Assembly (NCBI GenBank): GCA_016842065.1
Contig: JAEPDS010000007.1
Location: forward strand, 1-64,000
From: Candidatus Thiodiazotropha sp. 'RUGA'
Lineage (GTDB): Bacteria > Pseudomonadota > Gammaproteobacteria > Chromatiales > Chromatiaceae
DNA: 64,000 nt
Direction of reading: 5' to 3'
Shown here in pieces: positions 9,895 through 17,905 of this stretch. Each line of letters begins with the position of its first letter. Position 1 is the stretch's first letter. The position numbers were made by a program, and so were the translations under genes. The notes beneath the pieces were generated by a model. It did no database searches. It was not told the DNA's origin and was given only the letters and a program-made list of their open reading frames with translations.

Positions 9895-10790
9895 TGCCGG
9901 TGATGAAGCCACAACCACTGCGCGGTGAAATGCGATTGGACGAACCTCTGTCCAAGCATAACACCTGGCGTGTGGGTGGACCGGCGAAACAGTTTTATCG
10001 TCCGGCTGACCGGGATGACCTGGTGAATTTTCTGACTCAGCTGGATGAAGATGAACCGCTTTTCTGGCTCGGGCTGGGGAGTAATCTACTGGTCAGAGAT
10101 GGCGGTTTCGACGGTACCGTGATCGCTACTCAGGGATCGTTGAAGGCGTGCACTCTGCTGGACGATCGGCGGATCTATGCCGAGGCCGGTGTCTCCTGTG
10201 CCAAGGTGGCCAGAGTGGCGGCTAGAGCTGGTCGTTGTGGAGTTGAATTTCTGGCCGGTATTCCCGGCACCATGGGAGGTGCCCTGGCGATGAACGCGGG
10301 TGCTTTCGGTGGCGAAACCTGGCAACGGGTCGAGCGGGTCGAAACCATCGATCGCTATGGCGTGGTGCGGCAACGTGAGACTACAGACTTCCAGGTCGCC
10401 TATCGTCATGTGAAGCGGCCTGAAGGTGAATGGTTCCTCTCCGCGCAACTCTCCCTGCTGGCTGGGGATGTTGAGGCAGCCCAGCAGAAGATCAAAGCGC
10501 TGCTGGCAAAACGATCAGCCACCCAGCCCACCACCCAGCCCAGCTGTGGTTCGGTATTCCGCAATCCGCCTGGAGACCATGCGGCGAGGCTGATCGAGTC
10601 CATTGGATTGAAAGGCCGGCAGTTGGGCGGTGCCCAGGTGTCGGAAAAGCATGCCAACTTCATCGTCAATACGGGAGACGCCAGCGCTGCGGATATCGAA
10701 ACTTTGATCGAGACGGTACAGCGCGAAGTGAAACAGGCGACCGGTGTCGATCTGATTACCGAAGTCCACCGCATAGGAGGGCCGAAGTAG
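9891..10790 (+). CDS. murB: UDP-N-acetylenolpyruvoylglucosamine reductase
   Basis: FAD-dependent reductase that makes UDP-MurNAc, the substrate of MurC. It has 299 residues. FAD-binding features GLGSNLLVRDGG (about residues 62-73) and AGIPGTMGGALAMNAGAFGGE-like segments are present, and a CGSVFRNP block carries the catalytic serine region. The length is nearer the shorter type II enzymes than E. coli MurB (342). Its position between murC and ddlB differs from E. coli, where murB is elsewhere. Two in-frame ATGs lie within the first five codons; the first overlaps the preceding micro-ORF. Confidence 0.95.
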   Translation: MMPVMKPQPLRGEMRLDEPLSKHNTWRVGGPAKQFYRPADRDDLVNFLTQLDEDEPLFWLGLGSNLLVRDGGFDGTVIATQGSLKACTLLDDRRIYAEAGVSCAKVARVAARAGRCGVEFLAGIPGTMGGALAMNAGAFGGETWQRVERVETIDRYGVVRQRETTDFQVAYRHVKRPEGEWFLSAQLSLLAGDVEAAQQKIKALLAKRSATQPTTQPSCGSVFRNPPGDHAARLIESIGLKGRQLGGAQVSEKHANFIVNTGDASAADIETLIETVQREVKQATGVDLITEVHRIGGPK

Positions 10791-11723
10791 ATGTCTGTCG
10801 CAGCTGACAGCTTTGGCAAGGTGGCAGTCTTGATGGGGGGGCGCTCCGCCGAACGTGAGATCTCGCTGAAGAGTGGTGATGCGGTTCTCTCTGCGCTGCT
10901 GCGCAGTGGTGTCGATGCGGTGGGCATCGATACCGGCGACGGCGTGTTCAATCAGCTCGACGGGGCCGGTTTCGAACGGGCCTTCATCGTTCTCCACGGG
11001 CGCGGTGGCGAGGATGGCACCATGCAGGGTGCCCTGCAGACTCTGGGTCTGCCCTATACCGGCAGTGGTGTGCTCGGATCGTCGCTGGCGATGGAGAAGC
11101 ACCGCACCAAGGTGTTGTGGCGGGGATTGTCACTGCCCACACCTGAGGCGGTGTTGCTTGAGACGGCGGATGACCTGGCGCAGGCTGATGGGTTGGGTTA
11201 TCCGTTGATCATCAAACCCAGTGCCGAGGGTTCGAGTATCGGCATGAGCAAAGTCGAAGACCTTGAGCAGCTGCAGCAGGCCTGGCAGGTCGCCCGCGAG
11301 TATGACAGTCGGGTTCTGGCGGAACGCTGGGTGGTGGGCGCGGAGTACACCGCAGGATTTCTGCAGGGCGAGATGCTGCCGCTGATCCGGCTCGAAACGC
11401 CGCATCAGTTTTATGACTATCAGGCCAAGTACAGTGCCGACACCACCCGTTACCTCTGTCCCTGTGGTCTGCCCGAGGCGGAGGAAGCGGAGATCCAGTC
11501 GCTCTGCCGTAAGGCCTATGAAGCGGTGGGGGCCAGTGGCTGGGGGCGAGTCGATCTGATGCTCGATGAGGCGCGCAAGCCCTGGTTGATCGAGGTCAAC
11601 ACAGTACCGGGAATGACGGATCACAGCCTGGTACCGATGGCGGCTCAGGCGGCCGGGATCGGTTTTGATGAGCTGGTGATGCGGATTCTGCAAACCAGTC
11701 TGGATCAGCAGGTGGCGTCATGA
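10791..11723 (+). CDS. ddlB: D-alanine:D-alanine ligase B
   Basis: ATP-grasp ligase that makes the D-Ala-D-Ala dipeptide used by MurF. The 310 residues match E. coli DdlB (306). Visible family blocks are VLHGRGGEDGTMQG near residue 66, the ATP-grasp lysine region (IIKPSAEGSS), and the C-terminal WLIEVNTVPGMTDHS metal and substrate loop. It begins immediately after the murB stop and overlaps ftsQ by four bases (ATGA). Confidence 0.97.
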   Translation: MSVAADSFGKVAVLMGGRSAEREISLKSGDAVLSALLRSGVDAVGIDTGDGVFNQLDGAGFERAFIVLHGRGGEDGTMQGALQTLGLPYTGSGVLGSSLAMEKHRTKVLWRGLSLPTPEAVLLETADDLAQADGLGYPLIIKPSAEGSSIGMSKVEDLEQLQQAWQVAREYDSRVLAERWVVGAEYTAGFLQGEMLPLIRLETPHQFYDYQAKYSADTTRYLCPCGLPEAEEAEIQSLCRKAYEAVGASGWGRVDLMLDEARKPWLIEVNTVPGMTDHSLVPMAAQAAGIGFDELVMRILQTSLDQQVAS

Positions 11724-12577
11724 GTAGCCGGCGTCGAAGTGCAAAACCGCAGCAGAAACCGCTGCTGACTGAGCACACTCTGCTGTGGCTGAAGCTGGCA
11801 TTGCTGAGCCTGGTAATGATATCCGCCCTCTATTGGGTGGGCCGGATGCTGGCTGACCCGGCGGTAATGCCGGTTCGTACCGTGGGTGTTGACGGAGAGA
11901 TGCGATTTGTTAAGCGGGAGCACCTGGAGCAGGTTGTTGCGAAGGCGGTCAATGGCAGCTTTTTCAGTGTTGACCTGAAGCGGATGCGACTGCAGATCGA
12001 AGCCATGCCCTGGGTAAAGCAGGCCAGTATACGACGGGTCTGGCCCGACAAACTGAGGGTGCAGGTAACGGAACATCAGCCACTCGCCTACTGGGGTAAA
12101 GAGGCGATGGTGAGTCAGTTGGCCGAGGTCTTTGAGCCGGAGACCCTGCCGCAGCTGCCGGGGCTGGTGACACTGGTTGGCGATGCTCAGCAGGCGAAGA
12201 CCATCACCCGGGATTATCAGCGCATGCAGACCCTGCTCGATACGGCGGGTTTGAGCCTGACCCGGATCTGGGTGGATGCGCGACAGGCCTGGCGGATCAA
12301 GACCGAGAGTGGCCTGTTACTCCAGCTCGGGCGGCGGGATGTGATACAGAGACTGACCCGCTTTGTGCGCCTCTATCCCGATCTGATGGCGCAACAGGGT
12401 CGTCAGCTGGTGAGTGTTGATTTGAGATATACCAACGGCTTTTCCGTGCAGTGGCGGACTCTTGAGGATGCGACTGCCGAGGCTGGCCAGGCGTTGGGGT
12501 TTTATAGGGATGGCGCTCGGATGAGCCGCGCAGATTCCAACAATAATCTGAGGAAAACGGGCAAAAGTCCCGGGTAG
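11720..12577 (+). CDS. ftsQ: Cell division protein FtsQ
   Basis: Bitopic inner-membrane divisome protein that recruits FtsB/FtsL. The 285 residues show a basic cytoplasmic tail (about 1-18), one transmembrane helix (about 22-45), then a periplasmic POTRA domain starting with VRTVGVDG and running through the MPWVKQASIRRVWPDKL segment characteristic of FtsQ, followed by the beta domain. It lies in the invariant ddlB-ftsQ-ftsA order. Its stop is 4 nt before the ftsA start. Confidence 0.95.
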   Translation: MSSRRRSAKPQQKPLLTEHTLLWLKLALLSLVMISALYWVGRMLADPAVMPVRTVGVDGEMRFVKREHLEQVVAKAVNGSFFSVDLKRMRLQIEAMPWVKQASIRRVWPDKLRVQVTEHQPLAYWGKEAMVSQLAEVFEPETLPQLPGLVTLVGDAQQAKTITRDYQRMQTLLDTAGLSLTRIWVDARQAWRIKTESGLLLQLGRRDVIQRLTRFVRLYPDLMAQQGRQLVSVDLRYTNGFSVQWRTLEDATAEAGQALGFYRDGARMSRADSNNNLRKTGKSPG

Positions 12578-12581
12578 ATGC

Positions 12582-13817
12582 ATGACTAAACGAAGTGAGA
12601 AAAACCTGATCATCGGGCTCGATATCGGTACCTCGAAGGTGGTGGCCATTGTTGGCGAGATCAAAGCGGACAACGGCATCGAGATTATCGGTATCGGTTC
12701 CCACCCTTCACGTGGATTGAAGAAAGGGGTGGTGGTGAATATCGAGTCCACCGTGCAGTCGATTCAGCGGGCGGTTGAAGAGGCGGAGCTGATGGCGGGT
12801 TGTGAGATCCATTCAGTCTATGCCGGGATCGCCGGTAGCCATATCCGCAGCCTCAACTCCCATGGCATTGTCGCCATCAAGGACAAAGAGGTCAGTCAGA
12901 GCGATGTTGAACGGGTGATCGATGCCGCGCGGGCGGTTGCCATTCCGGCCGACCAGAAGATTCTGCATATCCTGCCCCAGGAGTTCATCATCGATGAACA
13001 GGAAGGCATCCGCGATCCGGTGGGTATGTCCGGGGTGCGTCTCGAAGCCCGCGTTCATATGGTCACCGGTGCGGTGAGTGCGGCACAGAACATTGTCAAG
13101 TGCGTGCGTCGTTGCGGGCTGGATGTGGACGATCTGATTCTGGAGCAGTTGGCTTCCAGCTATTCCGTGTTGAGCGATGACGAAAAAGAGCTGGGTGTCT
13201 GCCTGGTGGACATCGGCGGCGGTACTACCGATATCGCGGTTTTTACCGGTGGTTCGATCCGCCATACCGCAGTGATTCCCATCGCCGGGGATCAGGTGAC
13301 CAACGATATCGCGGTCGCCCTGCGCACCCCGACCCAGCATGCGGAAGAGATCAAGATCAAATATGCCTGCGCATTGACCCAACTGGCGACCAGCGACGAG
13401 ACCATCGAGGTGCCCAGTATCGGTGAGCGGCCGCCGCGCAGGCTCTCCCGCCAGACCCTGGCGGAGGTGGTCGAGCCCCGTTACGAAGAGTTGATGACGC
13501 TGATCCAGGCGGAGCTGAGACGAAGTGGTTTTGAAGATGTGATTGCCGGTGGCGTGGTGCTTACCGGTGGCAGTTCGAAGATCGAGGGAGTTATCGATCT
13601 GGCGGAAGAGGTATTTCACATGCCGGTGCGATTAGGTGTGCCCCAGTATGTCAGCGGTCTGGCTGATGTGGTGCGCAATCCGATCTATTCCACTGGAGTG
13701 GGATTGTTACTGTTCGGTCAACGCAATCGCGCCCAGGGTGGGCGGGAGTTGGCCAATGATGGTGGCCTGAAAGCGATATGGGAAAGAATGAAGCATTGGT
13801 TTCAGGGCAATTTTTAA
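12582..13817 (+). CDS. ftsA: Cell division protein FtsA
   Basis: Actin-like ATPase that anchors FtsZ to the membrane. The 411 residues contain the N-terminal phosphate loop (GLDIGTSKV), the DIGGGTTDIAVF second phosphate motif near residue 209, and a C-terminal amphipathic helix rich in Trp, Phe and Lys (near KAIWERMKHWF) that acts as the membrane-targeting sequence. Length matches E. coli FtsA (420). A 49-bp A/T-rich spacer separates it from ftsZ. Confidence 0.97.
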   Translation: MTKRSEKNLIIGLDIGTSKVVAIVGEIKADNGIEIIGIGSHPSRGLKKGVVVNIESTVQSIQRAVEEAELMAGCEIHSVYAGIAGSHIRSLNSHGIVAIKDKEVSQSDVERVIDAARAVAIPADQKILHILPQEFIIDEQEGIRDPVGMSGVRLEARVHMVTGAVSAAQNIVKCVRRCGLDVDDLILEQLASSYSVLSDDEKELGVCLVDIGGGTTDIAVFTGGSIRHTAVIPIAGDQVTNDIAVALRTPTQHAEEIKIKYACALTQLATSDETIEVPSIGERPPRRLSRQTLAEVVEPRYEELMTLIQAELRRSGFEDVIAGGVVLTGGSSKIEGVIDLAEEVFHMPVRLGVPQYVSGLADVVRNPIYSTGVGLLLFGQRNRAQGGRELANDGGLKAIWERMKHWFQGNF

Positions 13818-13834
13818 TTTTTATTTTATTGACA

Positions 13835-13852
13835 TCTGTTAGGCGCAACAGA
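13835..13852. repeat. Short inverted repeat in the ftsA-ftsZ spacer
   Basis: TCTGTT and AACAGA form 6-bp perfect arms around a 6-nt loop, ending just before the GGAGG Shine-Dalgarno of ftsZ (about 13856-13860). A TTGACA lies immediately upstream (13829-13834), but no matching -10 was found. The hairpin might tune ftsZ translation or transcript processing; that is inference. Confidence 0.4.
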
Positions 13853-13866
13853 CGCGGAGGTAGAAC

Positions 13867-15045
13867 ATGTTCGAATTAATGGATACACACAGTCAGAATG
13901 CTGTGATCAAAGTGATCGGTGTCGGCGGAGGCGGCGGCAACGCAGTCAATCATATGTTGACCGGGGAGATTGAAGGGGTCGACTTCATCTGTGCCAACAC
14001 CGATGCCCAGGCACTGCGTAACAGTGAGGTACGCACCCTGCTGCAGCTCGGTTCCGACATCACCAAGGGATTGGGTGCCGGTGCCAATCCCGAGATCGGC
14101 CGACAGGCCGCACTCGAGGATCGTGATCGGATCGAAGAGGCACTCGACGGCGCGGATATGATCTTCATCACCGCCGGTATGGGTGGCGGGACCGGTACCG
14201 GTGCCGCGCCTGTGGTGGCACAGGTCGCCAAGGATCTGGGAATTCTGACCGTCGCTGTGGTCACCAAACCGTTTGGTTTTGAGGGGGGCAAACGAATGAG
14301 GATCGCCGAACAGGGTATGGAAGACCTTGGAAAACATGTGGATTCCCTGATCACCATCCCGAATGAGAAGCTGTTGGCGGTACTCGGCAAGGAGATGAGT
14401 CTGCTGAACGCCTTCAAATCGGCCAATGATGTGCTGCTGCATGCGGTTCAGGGTATCGCCGAGTTGATCACCCGGCCTGGTCTGATCAATGTGGATTTCG
14501 CCGATGTAAAAACCGTGATGTCGGAAATGGGCGCTGCGATGATGGGCTCAGGTGAGGCAAATGGTGACAATCGGGCCCGCGAAGCGGCCGAGCGGGCTAT
14601 CCGCAGTCCTCTGCTGGAAGATGTGAATCTGGCGGGCGCCAAGGGTATTCTTGTGAATATCACGGCTGGACTCAACCTGGCGATCGGTGAGTTTGACGAA
14701 GTGGGTACCACTGTTCGTGAATTTGCCGATGACGATGCCACCGTGGTGGTCGGTACCGTGATCGACCCCGATATGCAGAACGATATGCGGGTTACGGTGG
14801 TGGCAACCGGTCTGGGGGAGCGGCTCAAGGCGGAGCTGCCGAAACCGACCAAAGTCGAGGATCTGCCACCGGTGAAACTGGTCGATAGCCAGGAGCCGCA
14901 GCAGGTTCCGGAGGACTATCGGGAGCTGGATCGCCCCACAGTGTTGCGAAATAGCAACAGTGACCGCAGTGCTGCAGTGACGACGGCCGATGGCAACCTG
15001 GATTACCTGGATATACCAGCTTTTTTACGTCGCCAGGCAGATTAA
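13867..15045 (+). CDS. ftsZ: Cell division GTPase FtsZ
   Basis: Tubulin-like GTPase that builds the Z ring. The 392 residues show the GGGGGNAVNHM nucleotide loop near residue 20, the tubulin signature GGGTGTGAAP near residue 105, and the NVDFADVK T7 loop near residue 207. A variable linker leads to the conserved C-terminal peptide (YLDIPAFLRRQ), which binds FtsA and ZipA. A strong GGAGG Shine-Dalgarno precedes the ATG. It is the last division gene before lpxC. Confidence 0.99.
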   Translation: MFELMDTHSQNAVIKVIGVGGGGGNAVNHMLTGEIEGVDFICANTDAQALRNSEVRTLLQLGSDITKGLGAGANPEIGRQAALEDRDRIEEALDGADMIFITAGMGGGTGTGAAPVVAQVAKDLGILTVAVVTKPFGFEGGKRMRIAEQGMEDLGKHVDSLITIPNEKLLAVLGKEMSLLNAFKSANDVLLHAVQGIAELITRPGLINVDFADVKTVMSEMGAAMMGSGEANGDNRAREAAERAIRSPLLEDVNLAGAKGILVNITAGLNLAIGEFDEVGTTVREFADDDATVVVGTVIDPDMQNDMRVTVVATGLGERLKAELPKPTKVEDLPPVKLVDSQEPQQVPEDYRELDRPTVLRNSNSDRSAAVTTADGNLDYLDIPAFLRRQAD

Positions 15046-15051
15046 TGTTAA

Positions 15052-15109
15052 ATTCCCAGTTACAATGTGATGACAAGTTTTGTATGCTTGTTACAACAAC
15101 GCTGGGAAT
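15052..15109. repeat. Composite hairpin between ftsZ and lpxC
   Basis: Outer arms ATTCCCAG (15052-15059) and CTGGGAAT (15102-15109) are perfect complements, with inner arms ACAAG/CTTGT between them. The structure begins 7 nt after the ftsZ stop and is followed by an A/T stretch with five T residues. It could be a partial terminator or a processing site that sets the ftsZ:lpxC ratio. The loop is long, so a standard terminator is not assured. Confidence 0.4.
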
Positions 15110-15198
15110 ATAACTGTTTTTACTAGTGAACCAGCTGTGATAGCATGCGCGCCTTTTGTAGGGCCAATGGCCATTTTCAGTATGGGAGCTGCGAGTCG

Positions 15199-16116
15199 AT
15201 GATTTGGCAACGTACGTTGAAGAACGTGATACGCGCTACCGGCGTGGGATTGCATACCGGTGAGAAGGTCTACCTGACCCTGCGGCCGGCCGCTCCGGAT
15301 ACGGGAATCATTTTCAGACGGGTCGATCTCGATCCGCCGGTTGAGATTCGCGCTTGTGCGGAAAATGTTGGAGATACAAGGCTTTCCAGTACCCTGGTAC
15401 AGGACGGTGTGCGGGTCTCCACAGTCGAGCATCTGCTCTCCGCTTTAGCCGGTCTGGGTATCGACAACGCCTATGTGGATGTGAGTGCAGCGGAAGTGCC
15501 GATCATGGATGGCAGTGCCGGGCCTTTCGTGTTTCTGTTGCAATCCGCCGGGGTTGAAGAGCAGAACAAGGCCAAACGGTTCATTCGTATCAAGCGAAAA
15601 GTTGAAGTGGTTGAGGGTGACAAACGCGCCAGTTTCGAGCCCTTCGATGGTTTCAAAGTCTCTTTTTCCATAGATTTTGACCATCCTGCCTTCAAGGAGC
15701 GTTCCCAGTTCGCCACGATTGATTTCTCATCTACCTCTTTTGTCAGAGAGGTCAGTCGGGCGCGAACCTTCGGTTTTTTGCGTGATATCGAAATGTTACG
15801 GCAGAAAGAGCTGGCACTGGGCGGCAGTCTCGACAACGCGGTTGTGGTCGACGACTACCGGGTCATGAATGTGGATGGCCTGCGATACGAAGATGAATTC
15901 GTCAAGCACAAAATCCTCGATGCCATCGGTGACCTCTATTTGCTGGGCCACAGTCTGGTTGGCGCCTTCAGCGGGCACAAATCGGGCCACGCCCTGAACA
16001 ACCGGCTGCTGCTCGAGCTGATCAGTCAGGAGGATGCCTGGGAGGAGATCACCTTCGACGAGCCGGAGGATGCGCCGATCTCCTACATGCAGCCAGCCCA
16101 TCTGACGGTCTCTTAA
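15199..16116 (+). CDS. lpxC: UDP-3-O-acyl-N-acetylglucosamine deacetylase
   Basis: Zinc amidase that catalyses the committed step of lipid A synthesis. The frame is open further upstream, but the ATG at 15199 gives the conserved start MIWQRTLK and exactly 305 residues, the E. coli length. Zinc-site features are visible: the histidine in [10 protein letters not shown] near residue 79, and the [10 protein letters not shown] segment with His and Asp near 238-242. The PIMDGSA loop is also present. The gene ends the dcw transcription unit at a hairpin terminator 18 nt downstream. Confidence 0.98.
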   Translation: MIWQRTLKNVIRATGVGLHTGEKVYLTLRPAAPDTGIIFRRVDLDPPVEIRACAENVGDTRLSSTLVQDGVRVSTVEHLLSALAGLGIDNAYVDVSAAEVPIMDGSAGPFVFLLQSAGVEEQNKAKRFIRIKRKVEVVEGDKRASFEPFDGFKVSFSIDFDHPAFKERSQFATIDFSSTSFVREVSRARTFGFLRDIEMLRQKELALGGSLDNAVVVDDYRVMNVDGLRYEDEFVKHKILDAIGDLYLLGHSLVGAFSGHKSGHALNNRLLLELISQEDAWEEITFDEPEDAPISYMQPAHLTVS

Positions 16117-16134
16117 CGGCCTGTTAACACGCAT

Positions 16135-16166
16135 ACCCTCCCTGCTTCAGTCGGGGAGGGTTATTT
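16135..16166 (+). terminator. Rho-independent terminator after lpxC
   Basis: An 8-bp perfect stem, ACCCTCCC with GGGAGGGT, around an 11-nt loop is followed by TTATTT. It lies between lpxC (+) and the convergent dciA gene (-). The downstream T tract overlaps the end of dciA. The minus-strand side lacks a T run, so it should mainly serve the dcw operon. Confidence 0.7.
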
Positions 16167-16595
16167 CCCTTCTTCCCCATGTCGGCTTAATTTCAATAAT
16201 GCCTCACTGAGTTTCGGGTCACGAATCGATGCGGCTGTCTGACGTAATATTTCACCGTTATGTTTGCTCAGGGAGAGGGTTTTGTGCTTCAGGGAAGCGG
16301 GTTTTCTTGCGGTGTCTAACAGGATACGGGTGCGTATCCGCTCAACCCCCAGGCCGTGCTGATTCAGTTGCTCGAGCAATTGGGGAGCAGCGTAGCGCAG
16401 CCGGCTGGCCCACACCGGGGAAGAGACGAACAGGCTGAGCACGCCTGCCTGCAGGACGGTGGCCTTCAACTGCTGATCCAGGGGCGGTGGCAGGTTACCC
16501 CTGACCAGCTTGCAGAGCGCGTTGTAGTCAGCCAGTTTTTTACCCAGTTTTGCCGGAGTCGAGTCGCCGCCAACGATGTTTCTGAGCGATTTCAT
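16161..16595 (-). CDS. dciA: DciA (DUF721) replicative helicase loader-type protein
   Basis: A 144-residue protein with the DUF721/DciA signature: a leucine-rich N-terminal helix, a LPPPLDQQLK segment, then SSPVWASRLRYAAPQLL. DciA is the ancestral bacterial loader of DnaB helicase where DnaC or DnaI is absent. The lpxC-DUF721-M23-secA order is common in gammaproteobacteria. The gene is convergent with lpxC and divergent from the M23 peptidase. The C-terminal part is polar and probably disordered. Confidence 0.85.
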   Translation of the reverse strand: MKSLRNIVGGDSTPAKLGKKLADYNALCKLVRGNLPPPLDQQLKATVLQAGVLSLFVSSPVWASRLRYAAPQLLEQLNQHGLGVERIRTRILLDTARKPASLKHKTLSLSKHNGEILRQTAASIRDPKLSEALLKLSRHGEEGK

Positions 16596-16684
16596 AGCGC
16601 GAGCTTAGAGCAGATTAAAAGAAAAAACATCACATTTTGCCCGGAAAGTGGTAAAGTTCGAGAGTTTTTGACCGAAGAAATGTA

Positions 16685-16712
16685 TTGACAGGGTCAGTTC
16701 TTTAAGTATTTT
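16685..16712 (+). promoter_or_regulatory. Candidate sigma70 promoter of the M23 peptidase gene
   Basis: A perfect TTGACA box at 16685-16690 and a TATTTT hexamer at 16707-16712 are separated by 16 nt. Transcription would begin around 16718-16720, at or next to the ATG (16718). No Shine-Dalgarno is visible before that ATG, so the mRNA may be leaderless. Confidence 0.45.
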
Positions 16713-16717
16713 TAGCT

Positions 16718-17650
16718 ATGAAATTCATATACTTACGCGGTGCTGTACAAGGTTACGATCTCTCCTCCAGGTGGCTGATGCCAGCGGTTTTCCTGCTGTG
16801 TGGGCTACTCTTTGGTGTGGCAATGTTATGGACCGGCTACCAGATGGGAGTCAGTGATACAGAGTTTCCTGAACACCAGCTGGTGACCAGTCTGGAGAAC
16901 AGTTTCGCCAAGGAGCGGCAGACCCTGCAGGATATGAAAATCGATACCCAGAGCGGCATCGATGCGCTGGCGATTCGTGTCGGCCAGATTCAGTCCCAAC
17001 TGCTGCGTCTCGACGCACTCGGTGAGCGACTGGTCACCATTGGCGGACTGGATAAAGGGGAGTTCAGTTTTGAAGCGGTTCCTGCCCTGGGTGGTCCGAA
17101 GGGGATCTCATCCATGAGCCAGGTTTCGGCACTGCCGGATCTGTTGCATGAAATGGAGCAACTTGAAGCGATGATCGAACATCGTCACCAGCAACTCAAT
17201 CTGGTGGAAGACCTGATCATGAACTCTAATCTGGAAAATTCCGTTCATCCGGCGGGTCGTCCGGTGAAAAAGGGCTGGATCTCCTCCTACTTCGGTATGC
17301 GCAATGATCCATTCACCGGTAAACGGGCGATGCACAAAGGTATGGACTTCGCCGGTAAAGCGGGATCCGAAGTGGTTGCGGTGGCTGCCGGTGTCGTGGC
17401 CTGGGCCGATGATCGTTACGGCTACGGTAAATTGGTCGAGATCAACCACGGCAAAGGCTATGTCACCCGATATGGGCACAATGCCGAGATCCTGGTTGAG
17501 ATTGGTGATCGGGTGAAACAGGGAGAGGTGGTTGCCAAAATGGGCTCAACCGGCCGCTCCACAGGACCCCATGTCCATTTCGAGGTGGTACGCAACGGCA
17601 AGATTGTCGACCCCACGAAATATATCCTGTCGAAACGGGATAAGGGCTGA
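16718..17650 (+). CDS. M23-family membrane-anchored peptidoglycan endopeptidase
   Basis: A 310-residue protein with a short cytoplasmic tail, one transmembrane helix (about residues 22-44), a periplasmic helical segment (about 60-170, likely coiled coil) and a C-terminal LytM/peptidase M23 domain (about 195-305). Zinc ligands are intact: HKGMD (His and Asp) and HVHFE (second His of HxH). It therefore looks catalytically competent, unlike EnvC or NlpD. It probably cleaves peptide cross-links, or regulates this, in the periplasm. It sits upstream of secA where enterics have secM. The start lacks a Shine-Dalgarno. Confidence 0.9.
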   Translation: MKFIYLRGAVQGYDLSSRWLMPAVFLLCGLLFGVAMLWTGYQMGVSDTEFPEHQLVTSLENSFAKERQTLQDMKIDTQSGIDALAIRVGQIQSQLLRLDALGERLVTIGGLDKGEFSFEAVPALGGPKGISSMSQVSALPDLLHEMEQLEAMIEHRHQQLNLVEDLIMNSNLENSVHPAGRPVKKGWISSYFGMRNDPFTGKRAMHKGMDFAGKAGSEVVAVAAGVVAWADDRYGYGKLVEINHGKGYVTRYGHNAEILVEIGDRVKQGEVVAKMGSTGRSTGPHVHFEVVRNGKIVDPTKYILSKRDKG

Positions 17651-17801
17651 AGATCCGGTTGTTTGATCTCCGCTGTCGACATCCGCTGATGTCATTTTCC
17701 GCTCCTGCTTAAGACTTTATCCGGCTGCGATTCTCTCGGTTGCTGGATTGTTTGTCGTCGGTGGTTGAATTTGTCAGCGCCAATCCCCACATAGGGGGCG
17801 C

Positions 17802-17824
17802 AGGCTGAACGCGATCCAGCCTGA
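17802..17824. repeat. Hairpin in the secA leader
   Basis: CAGGCTG and CAGCCTG form 7-bp perfect arms around a 9-nt loop, about 80 nt upstream of secA. No T run follows. The 255-bp gap between the M23 gene and secA contains no SecM-like ORF. This structure is the only obvious candidate for secA leader control. Confidence 0.4.
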
Positions 17825-17905
17825 GATGATCAGCTTATCCTTCTGCATCGCTGCGGCATGCTGTATGATCGCAAACATTTCGCATTCTCACGGAAACCAG
17901 GATTC

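Noticed and set aside
13829..13866. Promoter for ftsZ from the TTGACA in the ftsA-ftsZ spacer
   Set aside because: No -10-like hexamer occurs at 15-19 nt; the match may be chance in A/T-rich DNA.
17651..17905. SecM-like secretion-monitor gene upstream of secA
   Set aside because: No frame with a signal peptide and arrest motif is present; the upstream gene is an M23 peptidase.
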